A DNA stretch of 64,000 nt from Branchiostoma floridae (GCF_000003815.2 NC_049984.1:2829315-2893314); one strand, 5' to 3'. Shown: positions 1 through 11,420, numbered from the stretch's first letter. Translations and numbers: made by a program. Notes: generated by a model from the letters alone, not told the origin.

Positions 1-207
1 GTAAACTCGAGGAGGTTAAAAATACCACTTCAGTCTGTTTGATTGAGAATGATTTACATGAATGAATGAAGACCTTTGTTGGAAGAGCATGCCCCAGTAG
101 TAAATACAGGTCGTTGAAAACCTTTTTGTAACCTCCTTGTTGAAAACTAAGATCATTCATCAATATTCTTACCACAACATACAAAACCAAATAAGGGCTT
201 TAATCAT

Positions 208-384
208 GTAATGAGTTAGCCTCTACCAGGCTTCGTGGATCGGTGGTCTAATTGTAGAAATTGGACAAATAGAGTCTATAGTACGCTAGGGGAGTTAGCC
301 GGCCAGAAGAGTACGTTTCCTCACCACGAAGTGAGGATAATGATGCTACCGATCCACGGAGCCTGGTAGAGGCTAGTAATCAGT
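208..384. mobile_element. MITE, TAGCCTCTACCAGGC family, with 9-bp target duplication
   Basis: The element occupies 217-375 (159 bp). It begins TAGCCTCTACCAGGCTTCGT and ends with the near-perfect inverted complement finishing CCTGGTAGAGGCTA, so most of each arm can pair. It is flanked by GTAATGAGT (208-216) and GTAATCAGT (376-384), a 9-bp target-site duplication with one difference. There is no coding capacity. A left-half copy lies at 48868-48945. The 9-bp duplication is typical of Mutator-like transposons (Merlin makes 8-9 bp); this superfamily call is inference. Confidence 0.85.
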
Positions 385-1577
385 ATCTCTGTATTTTATC
401 TCTTTCTTTGACCCTTACCCCCTCCCTCATGACCGTAGTGAAAAGCGGCCTGCAGGCCAATTTGAGTTAGCGAATTAAGTACAAAAACAACAAGTTGATC
501 ATCTTCTTGTACGAACAGACATGTTTGCGTCCTCTAGACCCATTTGGTGATGAGGCACGCTTTCGGCCATATGCCTCGGTTATGTAGTGTACTAGATCTA
601 TGTAGTTTTGTGCTTAAGTACAATAATTCAACAATGTTTTAAATTGTCAACTTATACACTCTTCAAGGCGAAATCACCACATGAACCATCTGCATACATG
701 TATGTAATGTGTATAATTTGTAACAAATGAATTTGAGACTGAAGCATGTATAGGGATGCGAATTTGTCTGTGCTGCTCAAGTGTCCGAAGCTTTGCGTAA
801 TTGATGGCCCAGACAATGCGTGTCCCACAACAGATTGCTCCAGGATCGTTTTGCATGTGACAAGAACGACAATTAATTAGTTTGCTTGGCGCGGCTATTG
901 TTGGAGTGAAACCCCACAGCTTTAATAGCCAGTAATTACCCTCAATGGGTTCATACTGAAAACGGTTGCGGAGAACCGACGGAAAGAAGCATTTGCAGAT
1001 GAAAAGATGTGTGAACGAGGGAACAAAAGAGAGAGGAGACGGATGAAGATTGATGACGACACGCAGGGAAGGAGTCCCGTTACCTGACAAGATGTAACCC
1101 GATCTGTTCTTACAAATCACGCGGAGATGGACGAGAGAGGGGACACGAGACGACAAGTGGTGTGGGTAGATTAACACAAGAATGGACACTTGTAGCGCGG
1201 AGGTGGATCAGAAACATTTTTCTGTGGTACAAGTATCTTGGTGGACGCTATGAAGTAAATAGACATACGCAATATTGTATTCGCAATACTTCAAGTTCAC
1301 TACTATAATAGTAATTACTGTAGGTCCCATTTGATGTAGTTCACTAATGATGATGTAGTAATTAAAATTGTCGTCAAGTTGTGCAATAAAATCACTAAAA
1401 TCCCCAGAAAAATAAATACCGCAACTCCAAACGTATGTGAGACGGAAGCTAGTTTTAATTGCCGCAAAAAATTAATAACATATTGTTTTTTTATCGACAC
1501 AAAAGTCCAAGCTGATGTTGAAAAGTTGATAACGAATAATAACGATTTTTTCCGACCCTCTACCTTGTGCCGTGTTC
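385..1577. other. Unassigned sequence, no gene seen
   Basis: A 171-residue minus-strand frame (674-1189) crosses this stretch, but its composition is unremarkable, no domain is recognised, and overlapping frames exist elsewhere. I see no exon-like boundary or repeat here. Confidence 0.5.
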
Positions 1578-1713
1578 TAATCTCCAAGCAGATCCTACAG
1601 TGCCATAAGATAGTATCAAAGCTGGCCAAGGAGTGTAGCCGGCTAAGGGAGTCAAACGGGCTACGGGAAGTTTGATACTATACATTACGCACCGTGGATC
1701 TGGTTCGAGATTA
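1578..1713 (+). mobile_element. MITE, TAATCTCCAAGCAGATC family, copy 1
   Basis: The 136-bp element starts TAATCTCCAAGCAGATCCTA and ends with a degenerate complement GGATCTGGTTCGAGATTA. Internal matching arms (GATAGTATCAAA near the left, TTTGATACTAT near the right) continue the inverted repeat. Flanks CCGTGTTCT and CTGTGTTCT, read with a one-base offset at the termini, suggest a 9-bp target duplication. It shares its unusual right end with the copies at 2521 and 3514, forming one subfamily. Confidence 0.85.
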
Positions 1714-2520
1714 CTGTGTTCTCGCTTATTTCTGTGACAATCAAAGAGCGGACCCATTGTGATCTTCTCTGAAAACAACTACTAGCAGATCAGTCGGACC
1801 CCCACGGTCAAGTCGGCATAATGCCATAAAGGGAAACCGAACGGAAGCGACTCGCAAAGTGATCTGACAGTTTGTCACACCTGATTTGTAGTTTTTGGTC
1901 ATCCCTCAATCGTACACCATGCACTATAAGTCACATTGTCATAGCTCCTCTTCATTTCTATTCACATTTGCCTCTTTTTTTTTTGTCTCCCTATAACCTC
2001 CTTCACCTGGGTGCAATCTTAACGTTACATAGATTATAGGAATCTATGAATCTAAGCTGTTTTTTAAAGAATTTAAACAGAATTTAAACTAATTTACCTA
2101 GATAAGTTACCCGGGGATCCCATATACTAGTATCAAACGTATATAGTTAACGAGTATAACCGTAAAACAGGACCAAGGAGGTTCTCCGAAATAAGATAAT
2201 CATTTTCATAACACCACTTTATACACGTCCTTTGGTTGTTTATTTATTTATTTATTGTCTTCCTTCTTTTGTCACACAACCCTAACAAAGGTAGCCAAGA
2301 TCTTCATGGAGATTATGATACTAAAAGGAAGCCGAACGGAAGGGATTCATCATTCACCACAAAGTGATCAGGCAGTTTTTCGCACGTTTGTTAATGAATT
2401 AATGTTTACTGTCCACCTTCTATCGCACCGCCGACTCGCACAGTACGCGGGCCCGTTAGCACGGATTGACGGATTAAGAATGAATGGATGAACACTTTTA
2501 TTGTTCGCTTATGCTCTTAC
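1714..2520. other. Unassigned sequence
   Basis: No gene is recognised. It contains one CCAAGGAGGTT motif (2173-2183) and a short (TTTA)n run near 2247-2260. Confidence 0.5.
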
Positions 2521-2670
2521 TAATCTCCAAGCAGATCCTACGGTGCCATAAGATAGTATCAAAGCTGGCCAGGGACTATAGCCGGCTAAGGGAGTCAAAC
2601 GGGCACCGGCACGCTCCCTATGGGGAGTTTGATACTATACATAACGCACCGTGGATCTGGTTCGAGATTA
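2521..2670 (+). mobile_element. MITE, TAATCTCCAAGCAGATC family, copy 2
   Basis: This 150-bp copy of the element at 1578 has the same left terminus and the same aberrant right terminus ending TTCGAGATTA. It is almost identical to copy 3 at 3514, which lies in the opposite orientation 0.85 kb away, so the two could form a long hairpin. No convincing target duplication is visible. Confidence 0.85.
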
Positions 2671-3513
2671 CATGTACGGACAGATGGATCTTAAAATATA
2701 TGGTTTATCCAAGGACGTTATATCAAGGTCCTTGATTCATCTAACTGCATAAGGAATGTAGACTTTTCTGTGCTATTTGGATATCTAAAACTTGGGAGTT
2801 TAAGTTGTGCACAAATGAAGAGGATAATTCTCTCATTGTTGTATCGCGTACATACACACAAGAAAAGCTGACGGACAAAGTCGGGAGAGATCCTCTCGGC
2901 TTGCTGAGCTCACCTGGTGAGATGAGAGGCGCCGCCGCGCCCCCACCTGCCGAGAACACCTGGTGGTGCAGGGAACAGGTACAAAGGCAGGTGTAAGAGG
3001 TGTGCGGCGGGGGGTGACGGTGAGACATCTTCCCATAGACGGGGCGTCGCGAGTGTACAAGGGGTGTTCAAAAGTAATACACATCTTTACGGGCATCAGA
3101 ACAAAACTCTGCCGTTAATTAGAATCACCAATTAGCACATTCTAAGTATGTGCCGTAGCTTCGTTTTTAGGATCGTTAATTAGCGGGGGTAGAGAACAGT
3201 GGTTGCGGTTTCTGTTATTTCTATAAACTTGTACCTGGGAATTTTCAAGTGGATTCTAGGATCCCTTTGTGATCCCAAGACCAAATGAAACATGACCGCA
3301 GTCACATGAAGAAAACGGAACAGATAGAAAGCCCCACAAAAACGCCTAAGACACGACAAAAACAGTCGGAGGCGAACATCTGCTTGGAGAGTATGGCAAT
3401 ACATGCATAAGAAAGTTCTGAGACTCCTTGATTCTTCCAAGGAGGTTTATCAAGACGAAACTTCCTTGATTCTTCCCGTTCGAATCGCTTTCCTGCCGTT
3501 CTGGGGTAATCCC
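2671..3513. other. Unassigned CpG-rich stretch with a solo MITE terminus
   Basis: The part at 2890-3060 is GC- and CpG-rich by eye, but the frames crossing it are short and mutually overlapping. CATCTGCTTGGAGAGTATGG at about 3378-3397 matches the terminus of the TACTCTCCAAGCAGAGG MITE family without a partner. CCAAGGAGGTT occurs at 3437-3447 followed by a degenerate complementary arm (AAACTTCCTTG). Confidence 0.45.
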
Positions 3514-3667
3514 TAATCTCGAACCAGATCCACGGTGCGTTATGTATAGTATCAAACTCCCCATAGGTGCCGGTGCCCGTTTGACTCCCTTAGCCGGCTA
3601 TAGTCCCTGGCCAGCTTTGATACTATCTTATGGCACCGTAGGATCTGCTTGGAGATTAGGTAATCCC
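3505..3667 (-). mobile_element. MITE, TAATCTCCAAGCAGATC family, copy 3, with exact 9-bp target duplication
   Basis: The element occupies 3514-3658 in reverse orientation relative to copies 1 and 2, ending GGATCTGCTTGGAGATTA. It is flanked on both sides by GGTAATCCC (3505-3513 and 3659-3667), a perfect 9-bp duplication. This is the clearest boundary definition for the family: the element starts with TAATCTC and ends with GAGATTA. Confidence 0.92.
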
Positions 3668-5038
3668 AAGGTCACCTCTGCCGCGCGGATCAACATTCCC
3701 CGCTAACGTCATCACGTTGCCTAGCGACCGCTATTGGACAGCAGTTCGCGCCAGGCTAAGCCGCTTAGCGGAACAGGTTGAAGAAAAAGGGACAGAACGG
3801 AAGTAAACCTGTTCTTTTGTCTAGAAATGATTGATGATGAAGGATGGCATTGTCCATTCATTTCAAACGTCTGTACATTGTGGCAGTGAGGTTGGTTCCA
3901 AAGATGTGTAGGTTCGTTTTTTGACGCAAGTCAAGCAAGATGGCCAATAGGAAGAAAACCAGAGGAACAAACAAAAACTGAAAAGCTAAAAAGCAACAGT
4001 CAATGTGCATATCAAACGGTAAACGATGTTCAAGACTAAAACATCCAAATTCACATGTCTGCCTACATTTTCGCTAGCTTATGTCAGATTGTGCAATAAA
4101 CAGGAAAGAAGGCAGTTTCTTACGGACACGAGACAATTTGAAAGTCCTTTCTATCAACCTCCAACTTTAGAAACCTCCTGAGAAACCTCCTAGTGGTATC
4201 CAACAACACACCGCTTTTCATTTTGTAATACAGGCGCTACCCTAGCCTGTGAAACCCGAATCTCTGTAGTTTCCTTTCCTACAAAGTCCCAGCGGTACCT
4301 CATCACGTCTTTCTTCAGGACCACTGTGTGATGAATACGGGGAGTCCGCCGATATGAAGGGGGATTGTGAGCGGGAATAAAAACTGTCGGATCAGGTTTG
4401 CCTGCTGATTTCTCTGCGCAACACTGGATGCGACAGGCGCCTTTTGTGTAGGAATTTCCGACAGTACAATACACACATTATATATACAGGGTGGGGGTCC
4501 CCAGCAAATACTAATAGATGGTGGATTGTGTAAAACTTACAAACAGTTTTCTGCCAAGCACACCGGGCCACGCCTACTTTTCAATACTTGTGATGGGTTC
4601 TTTACCTGCAGAGGGTTGGTAATTAAGCCGGAAGCTCCTTCATACACGGGGTCACCGACTTTACGCCATCATCCGAAATGACGAATGCATTCCCAATCTG
4701 GGTCCGACTCTGAGATGAAATCCTGCGCCATAGCTGCTGCGAGTAAAAACGTGTAGATGTCTTAAGGGGACTGACAACAAAGATTTTCAATTCGTAATCA
4801 ATCAATCAATAAACCAATCAATCAATCAATCAATAATCGCCCGATGAATTGATTATGCAATCAATCAATATCCATTATTTTGAATGAAATGTCCTGTCGG
4901 CCTTAGCCGCTCTTCCCAGGGGTTTACCATTAATACATCCTCATTCTAGTACTAGCATCTTACAGAGCTGTGTCTCGGTGTCTTTGACCGTTTGACGACA
5001 AACGTAACTGGCCACATATACAGAACATAACGATAGTG
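3668..5038. other. Unassigned sequence with an (AATC)n tract
   Basis: No gene is recognised. An (AATC)n microsatellite occupies about 4795-4846. Two AACCTCC motifs lie near 4160-4190. Minus-strand frames of 60-94 residues show no domain. Confidence 0.5.
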
Positions 5039-5070
5039 CAAGGAGGTTATATGTCTATATAACCTCCTTG
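5039..5070. repeat. Perfect 32-bp palindrome of the CAAGGAGGTT micro-element
   Basis: CAAGGAGGTTATAT (5039-5052) and its exact complement ATATAACCTCCTTG (5057-5070) flank the loop GTCT, giving a 14-bp stem. The same core recurs about ten times in the window, several times as paired arms. Confidence 0.8.
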
Positions 5071-5886
5071 GATATATTGTTTTCCACCCGGCTCGTGTTT
5101 AGACTTTAGTGCCTGTGCGTGTACCTGGACACATACAGAACAGAACAGCAGTCCAGGGTGTGGGATGTGTGATTGTTTTCTACATGACTCGTGTTTAATA
5201 CCTATTCGTGTTCCGTAATCTGTCCATGCTCGCCAGAAGCCACGGTTCAAGTGTCTCCTGTGTAATTGATTCACCCCGACCTAATCCATGGCTCAGATCA
5301 AAGGCACATCAGTGTCCACCATAATCCCCGTGACTAATCCCGAGTGTACGGGGATCGCTAATCTGTGGGTACAAAAACAACTGAGCGCTGACTTTCCTGG
5401 GTATGCCCTGGCATGGTGTCTGACAAAAGTCCTTCCAGCACCACGAGGTGAATAGGACGGCGTCCATCTCCGTCTCAATGGCCCTTGGGCCACACTTGTG
5501 CAATCACAGCAGCATAGGGGTAGTCCACTTGTAGCGATGTGTTCAGCTTCCATACTGTGACTTTCCCAGATGCTGACTGCTAAGCGATGAATGCAGAGAA
5601 AAAGCCACAGTCTACCGAATGGAAGGGGAGAATTCCTGTACATGGGTAACATGCTCTTTTAGACGAGAGGGCTTCAGGTAACGCCCATCTTCATCTTTGA
5701 ACTGTAATTATCGGTTACCGATGAAATGTAGGTCGGGTGAGCAAGCGTTGAAGACCCGGATCAATACAGTCCATAAGTCTACGTCTAAGTTTTCTATCTA
5801 TCTCCGTCATTTTAAGAGAAGCACCAACAAGGCGAAGCCACCATACGTCTGCTTGAAAAGACCGGGGGCACTTGTCTCCCTCCCTC
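5071..5886. other. Unassigned sequence
   Basis: It is crossed by a 119-residue minus-strand frame (5293-5652) with no recognisable domain. No repeat structure is seen. Confidence 0.45.
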
Positions 5887-6077
5887 GCCCCGTGTTAATC
5901 TCCAAGCAGATCCTACGATGGCATAAGATAGTACCAAACTGGCCAAGGAGTGTAGTCAACCAAGAGGTGTCCATTTGCCATGTAGCGAAACACACTCCTA
6001 AGCCAGCTTCACTCCTCTGGCAGCTTTTGATACTATCTTATGCTACTGTAAGATCTGCTTGCAGATTAGCCCCGTGC
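5887..6077 (+). mobile_element. MITE, TAATCTCCAAGCAGATC family, long-arm type
   Basis: The element is at 5896-6068 (173 bp). It starts TAATCTCCAAGCAGATCCTA and ends AGATCTGCTTGCAGATTA, with inner arms GATAGTACCAAACTGGC and GCAGCTTTTGATACTATC. Its flanks GCCCCGTGT and GCCCCGTGC form a 9-bp duplication with one difference. The internal sequence closely matches the copy at 14546. Confidence 0.9.
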
Positions 6078-6384
6078 GGCCTGCACCTGTCCGGCGGCAT
6101 TAGGTGCAGCGGCCCGCGGCAAGACGGATGCTCCATCCGCGGGAAACCCTCATCTGTAATGGCCGCCCGATATCCACGCTAATGAATGGCGTTCGAAAAC
6201 GGGATGAGCTTTTCTGGCCCCGCTGAACGACCATATACATCACCATAAGGCCGGGCTAACGCTATTCTATGGGTGGAAACAACCTTTCAGAAGCCTCGAT
6301 GAAGGCCAGACATCCAGGTAATAAGATACACCAAACTGCTTTTTGGCGAAACTTTCAGAAGTTCAAAGTTGATGGGGTCCTTTT

Positions 6385-6621
6385 GCACTGTATAAACTGC
6401 AGGGTGTCTGGCCCAGAACCCAAAGGACTTGGGTTCAATTCCTGCTATGCTATCGATCTTGTACTAATGATAAAATGCACGTAACACGACACTCCAGCCA
6501 GGTGTAAAAATGGGTGCCTGACTTCGGTTGGGGAGGTAAAAGCTTAAGACGGTGTGAGGAGACGGTTGGGTTCCGCCTCCGTGTCCTAGGCACTGCCGTA
6601 GAAATGGCCTTTATCTTGACC
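6385..6621 (+). mobile_element. tRNA-derived SINE, fullest copy of its family here
   Basis: The left part resembles a tRNA, with a B-box-like GGGTTCAATTCC near 6429. It continues into a body containing CCAGGTGTAAAAATGGGTGC, GGTTGGGGAGGTAAAAG and a CCGCCTCC segment. Parts of the same body recur at 7078-7160 and 58098-58204, which identifies a dispersed family. The A box is not clear, so the 5' boundary is uncertain. Confidence 0.6.
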
Positions 6622-7077
6622 TATCAACGTTGATTCGATAGCCTCGAAGAAACTAAACATCTAAAAGAGGATCATGTCAGTATTGCATACTGACGACTGG
6701 TGTCTTGATCTTTACCCAGTTACAATTACGGAAATCATAGGCTCTTGGAGAAAAAGAGTTGCCCAACCCAACATGGTCTTGATGAGAGCCGATCACTGAT
6801 CATCTATTGAGGAAGAGATATTTCCTATTTTCATCTCGTTTCAGGAAACCAATCCGAAAGTGGACGTCATCCATGAAATGTAGTTCCCTTGGCCTAACCG
6901 CGCGATCATGGCCGAGGGAAGCACATCGGGTTTTACCGGCCTGTCCGCTTCGCTGCCTCCCCAAGTGTGATTCCGCGTCTGTCTCCATCACAGGCCATCA
7001 GAACGGTGCAGGGGAGTCATCAAACATGCAGGGGGAGGAGGGGTCTCTAAGCAGATGTGTGTCGTGGGTCGTGGGGT
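6622..7077. other. Unassigned CpG-rich sequence
   Basis: Overlapping frames on both strands (6800-6991 minus, 6807-7163 plus) argue against a single real coding frame. No feature is recognised. Confidence 0.4.
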
Positions 7078-7160
7078 CTAACGGCAGGTTGTTTTGCCCA
7101 AGGAGAGGGTTGTGCTCTGCCTACCGATACCGTGCTCTAGACACGGTGGAAAACGTGGAC
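7078..7160 (+). mobile_element. SINE body fragment
   Basis: AAGGAGAGGGTTGTGCTCTG followed by ACCGTGCTCTAGACACGGTG matches the body of the SINE copy at 58098, which has the corresponding AGAGGGTTGGGCTCTG and ACCGTACCTAGACACAGTG. The tRNA-like head is missing. Confidence 0.6.
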
Positions 7161-7594
7161 TAGAGAAGAGAAATTTCGGGTCAGAGAGTTTTGTTTTTGT
7201 TACAACATCACATCTGATGTGTAGGCAGTAGAGGCCATGACCCGTTCTGGTTAGCGCCATCAGGCCAGGACAGGTGATGGAGATGGGTGGGGCGGGTTGT
7301 GGGTGTGGACATCATATGAACTGTACATGTGTTCTCGGTAGCGATGGGTCTATATCTTGTACAACACCGGTCACATGAAAACAAAACGGTTTTAGAATGG
7401 GTGGGACTGAAGTGACATGGGTGTTATACTACCTGCGTACTCTTAAGTGGTGGCAACTTCAACATGTCATCACGTCATAGTTTGCCTGTCTTTCCGTATA
7501 TCTTTAAACTTTTAACTGGCTCTCTTGACAGCACGACATTCTTTCTAAAGAAGTCTTTTGTATGTGCAGTAACAGGTCGAAATGAAAGGCTCAG

Positions 7595-7995
7595 CACAGT
7601 GCAGTGCCGATGACATTTGGAAAGGGACTTTGACTTTGTGTGTTTGTGAACAGTGTGCGTGTTGGCCTTTATCACAGGAACGTTGCGATGCCAAATGCAC
7701 GTCCTTTTAGAGATCTCTTTAGACCATGGTCCGCGCGGGGAAGAAACAAGTTTTAAAATCATTAGTCGATCAGAGAATACACCCTGTTCAGTAACATGTT
7801 GAGAGGAAAGATTTCGGACAGTTCCGACGACATTTCGATGGTGACATTCTGCATTCAGCGGTTGACAGACAATAACAGTGCTGTCCGTTGTTCCAGGGAT
7901 TTCGCAATGCCAAATGGATGCCCTTTACACAATGGTCCACGAGGGGTGAAACCAGTTTTGATATCATCAGTCGATCAGAGAAAACCCCAGAAAAA
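7595..7995 (+). repeat. Local two-copy duplication, about 213-bp period
   Basis: The block at about 7600-7782 (GCGATGCCAAATGCACGTCC, ACCATGGTCCGCG, TTAGTCGATCAGAGAATAC) is repeated in diverged form at about 7835-7995 (GCAATGCCAAATGGATGCCC, ACAATGGTCCACG, TCAGTCGATCAGAGAAAAC). Both copies keep the order of the three segments. No conserved frame is apparent, so this is treated as non-coding duplication. Confidence 0.7.
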
Positions 7996-8026
7996 CTTGG
8001 AACAAGTCAGTAGATGTAAACAATAA

Positions 8027-8360
8027 GGTCCTCTGTGGAAAGCCTTTTCCTATAAACACCACTCCGCCCTTTGTAGAAGCGAGATAACAATGGCACACCT
8101 ACGGTCGCCGGAAGTCGCCAAGACGAAACAAGTGTTCTTCACACGGCCTTCCGGGCAACGAACGTTCAACAAGAACGCCCCGGACGGACAACTTTACTCT
8201 TCAAAATGTCACTGCACTCCAACCACCTCCCCTGGTGCGGACCGTCTTTCATAAACCTGGGCGTCATCCAAGGCAAACGGACCTAAACAAGAGCCCCAAA
8301 TCTCTAAATGAGTAATCCAGTTCGTCCGATGGGATTGACACCGCTTCGTGACCCAGTTTT
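8027..8360. other. CpG-dense unassigned stretch
   Basis: It contains one of the highest CpG densities seen by eye in the window (8090-8300). No frame or motif is recognised. Confidence 0.4.
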
Positions 8361-8396
8361 CTTACTCCGGGAAGTCCGACTTCCTCGGGAGAAGTC

Positions 8397-8895
8397 TCCA
8401 AGCTGTTTGCCACCTGTTTCTCGTTGGTAAGACATGTGCTGAGGCTGAGGCTCTCTGAAGGCAGTTTCCTGTGCGTCCGGGGGAGTGTTTTAGGCTATTT
8501 ATAAAGGGGCACAGCCCGCCGTACGTGCAATTTGTCCGTAGTCTTTTTTGGGAGACCACGTCCGCCACGTATTTCTGAAAACGTTCAAACTGTACAGGGC
8601 AGGCGCGTCGTTGGGGGGACGAATCGGCAGCCCGATGGCACACAAAGTTTTGCCTGTACGTAACGTTCTACGACGTGTCTGTGTGCTCCAGAATCCGTAG
8701 TTCGTACGGAGGCGGTACTTACCCGACTTACGGATCCCAAAGGATTGCTCACGTTTTGGCACGTAGGCAGCGTGTATTTGCAGATACGGCATAGCTAGCC
8801 TTAATTAAACTTAAGACATGTGCGAAGATTGAAGATCTTTGACGGCAGTTTCCTGCGCGTCCGGCGGAGTCGTTGTTTTAGAGAAGTGAGTCATC
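8397..8895 (+). repeat. Local duplication of a GGCAGTTTCCTGTGCGTCCG block
   Basis: Segments AGACATGTGCTGAGG and GGCAGTTTCCTGTGCGTCCG near 8430-8490 recur as AGACATGTGCGAAGA and GGCAGTTTCCTGCGCGTCCG near 8815-8875, followed in both by a TTTTAG context. Spacing between copies is about 385 bp. Confidence 0.6.
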
Positions 8896-9540
8896 AGCGA
8901 TGTTGGACCGCCCGGTGACCGGCACAGACATGGTCGGAAATAAAGCAACGTCGCGACGAAAAGTGCGACAGACGTTTATAGGTTATACCGGCAGTCTTTG
9001 GTACTGCCAGCGAGGGGTATTGACTCCGACCACATGTTAGAATTTGTGATGAGCCTTGTCACACCAACGTGCTTAGTGTTAATTAAAACATGCTGTTTGG
9101 GGATGTCAAGTACCCAAATACGACATTCATATAATCGCATACCAGTTATGCAGAACTTGAAATACCACCGTGACCGTATCAAATAATACTACCAATAAAT
9201 AACTCTACTCTAAATGATACATGTGGCAAGAATTGAACGTGAAGCAGGTGCAACATCTTTTTGTGTCATAGGGAGTTTGGTATGACTATATGATCATTTC
9301 AAAGAGTGGGGTAAATTTGTACCAATATATTCCATGCATGTTTGGATTACACCTGTTATCAATACCATCTTCTTTTCAGCCCGCGGCTCAGTCGAAACTT
9401 TGGCGCTCATGTCTCCAAGCAGATGCTGAGAGGAAAGATCGTTTTCTGACTGGCCAGTATACGCGTATTTCTGACACACGTTGTCCGGCAGTGACACACA
9501 TTCCTACATGGTGTTTCCAAGCTTTTCAAACATACAGAAC
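8896..9540. other. Unassigned sequence with a solo MITE-like terminus
   Basis: TCTCCAAGCAGATGCTGAGA near 9412 resembles a MITE terminus but has no inverted partner nearby. No gene is seen. Confidence 0.4.
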
Positions 9541-9575
9541 TTGTTTATTGTTTATTGTTCATTGACTCCTTACAC
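9541..9575 (-). mobile_element. LINE-type 3' tail (ACAATAA repeats)
   Basis: On the minus strand AAGGAGTCAATGAACAATAAACAATAAAC resembles the tail of the LINE fragment at 26125-26158, which ends with the same tandem ACAATAA motif after GGAGTTAAT. Only the extreme 3' end appears to be present. The 66-residue frame that runs into it (9545-9745, minus) is not recognised. Confidence 0.4.
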
Positions 9576-9749
9576 AAAAAATCCCTGAAAGGTGCCGTTT
9601 TGCCACCCGTTCCCGCCAGTAATCGGACCAGTAGCCGTGCATCAGGGTACTGACCCATGGCGGCATGACTGAATGGCGATGTGACCCGTGGAGACCCGCG
9701 GTTTGGTCCGGAACATTTAGCTTTAGTACTGCGTAATGGTCTCATATCA

Positions 9750-9880
9750 AAGCAGATGTGGGGAGACAGAACATTGCCGTTTTAACTTCGTAAATCTCTG
9801 ATACGTATTCAAGTAGAGGTTAAGAGTCAGAACATTGCCGTTTTACTGCGTGTAATATCCATGTCTGCGTTCAAGCAGAA
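9750..9880 (+). repeat. Two-copy tandem repeat, about 65-bp period
   Basis: CAGAACATTGCCGTTTTA occurs twice, near 9770 and 9830. Each is followed by a CGTNAAT/TAATATC segment and a TTCAAGYAGARGT segment. Confidence 0.6.
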
Positions 9881-11023
9881 GTCGTGAGGGAAGACGTTTC
9901 TCATCTGTTCACTTAGATTTGGTTCTAAGACTGACTTTCAGAAAGAATAGCAAATCCAACTTGGCAAGCATTTATGTACGGTGTTACACGTTTTAAACGG
10001 CTTGTGAAGACTGAAATCGCCTAGGATCATCTGTGGTCTTCCAATGGTTGTCCCCGGCCTCCCGGCTAAGGAATTCATGACAGGTGTTGCCTTATCTTTA
10101 CTTGCTCAGGGTTTATTCCAGTACACAGGGAAAGCTATCGAAGTGTAGAAATATTCCCGTGATGATAGGGATAATCATTTCCACCCATACATCGAAGAAA
10201 GCCGTAAAACAGTCTGTAACAAATAATCTCTTTTTTCTTTTCTTCAGAATTTCCGGGCCAGGAAAGATCAGGAAACTGTACCCTCTACATCTGCATCCCG
10301 GAGGATGTGACCACACCCTGCACCTGTCCTCATCTAACCTCATCATCATCGCACCTGTCCTCGTATAACCCCATCATCACTAATCTGGGAACTGTTAGCA
10401 GTCCCCTGCCCTCAGGAGCGCTGGGAACAGACACTTAGACAGGATCTCAAGATTCCTTGGGTAACAACTTCCCTCGAGACAATCTCCTTAAAGGCTAATG
10501 GTGCTTTAAGGAGGAAACTGTATGTTTTCAGGGCAAGACTTGTTACTGTTGTTAAAGAAGTCGCTGCATCCTTCCTTCCCCCTTTAAGGAATTATGGCCT
10601 GTGTTGGTACCATTGGCTCTCGTTTGGGATATGATTTCACTATAATCGGCAAGTTTGCGTGTGAACGTCAACAGGATATACTTCAGAAAGTTATGTTTGG
10701 ATCTCTCGACTTTTTAGATGAGCAGTCCTTGGCCTGGGGACAGGTGAAAGGGTTTGGGGAAATGTCTAGATTAATTAAGACCTTAGAACCTGCCCTAACA
10801 CTGTTGCATTGGTCAAATCAGTGGGGGTACTTTCTAGGAATTATTCTTAAAAGAATGGTGGAAGTTTTCGCACGTAAGTACTTTCTCTTCTTTATTTTAA
10901 CTCTATGTTGGAAGCAGCATGCATCATGAACATCCTACTATGAGACATCGTATACAAGTTATAAACAACATAAATATATCCTCGTCATTGCTTGCAGAGC
11001 ACACAAAATGTTATATGTTGTAA
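9881..11023. other. Unassigned sequence, transition from CpG-rich to CpG-poor DNA
   Basis: A 111-residue plus-strand frame (10594-10929, from an ATG) is not recognised. CpG becomes scarce from about 10.4-11 kb onward, by visual estimate. Confidence 0.4.
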
Positions 11024-11049
11024 CAAGGAGGTCTTTTTCAACCTCCTTG
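11024..11049. repeat. CAAGGAGGT palindromic micro-element
   Basis: CAAGGAGGT (11024-11032) and ACCTCCTTG (11041-11049) are exact inverted arms around an 8-base loop. The wider context TTGTAACAAGGAGG and ACCTCCTTGGTTGTAACA adds partial symmetry. Confidence 0.75.
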
Positions 11050-11129
11050 GTTGTAACAAGACAATCGAACGTTTGGATAATAATTGGAATTAATTGGATG
11101 ATAAGAAATAAAAATAAAAACAGTTCAAG

Positions 11130-11416
11130 CTTATCTTTGACGGTTTCCTTTTTCATGAGTCTTTCAGCAAAAGTCAGCCTCACCCCTTCTTTCAAAGTGA
11201 CAGGATGTTTCCGTGTTCTGTACACATTTCTATCAACATATGCCGGGTATAACTCCAGCCAAAACTCACAACACCACCAGACTGTTGTTTCTCCTGCATC
11301 GTAAACCACCTTCTGGCAGGTGAAACCAACAATATTGTTCTTCCTGTACCAGTTGACATGGTGGAGGAACAAATCAGCACTTTGTTTCGTCACCACTTGT
11401 TTGGATAAACTGCTGG
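11130..11416 (-). CDS. Possible coding exon or gene fragment, product unknown
   Basis: Reading the minus strand, an open frame runs from just after a stop at 11418-11420 down to about 11130. It is rich in Trp, Tyr and Cys, with patches HHVNWYRKNNIVGFTC, VWWCCEFWLELYPAYV and RKHPVTLKEGVRLTF. It then runs into a low-complexity Leu/Phe-rich stretch that is probably intron or non-coding. The sequence looks more protein-like than any other frame in the window outside transposon remnants. No initiating ATG, clear splice pair or known domain could be assigned. It could be one exon, a retro-fragment, or chance. No function is proposed. Confidence 0.25.
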
Positions 11417-11420
11417 GTTA

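Noticed and set aside
5039-5070. AAGGAGG as ribosome binding sites
   Set aside because: The DNA is eukaryotic in character and the motif occurs in palindromes without following genes.
10594-10929. A 111-residue plus-strand frame starting with ATG
   Set aside because: It has no family resemblance, no splice or upstream signals that could be judged, and a hydrophobic end of low complexity; left unassigned.
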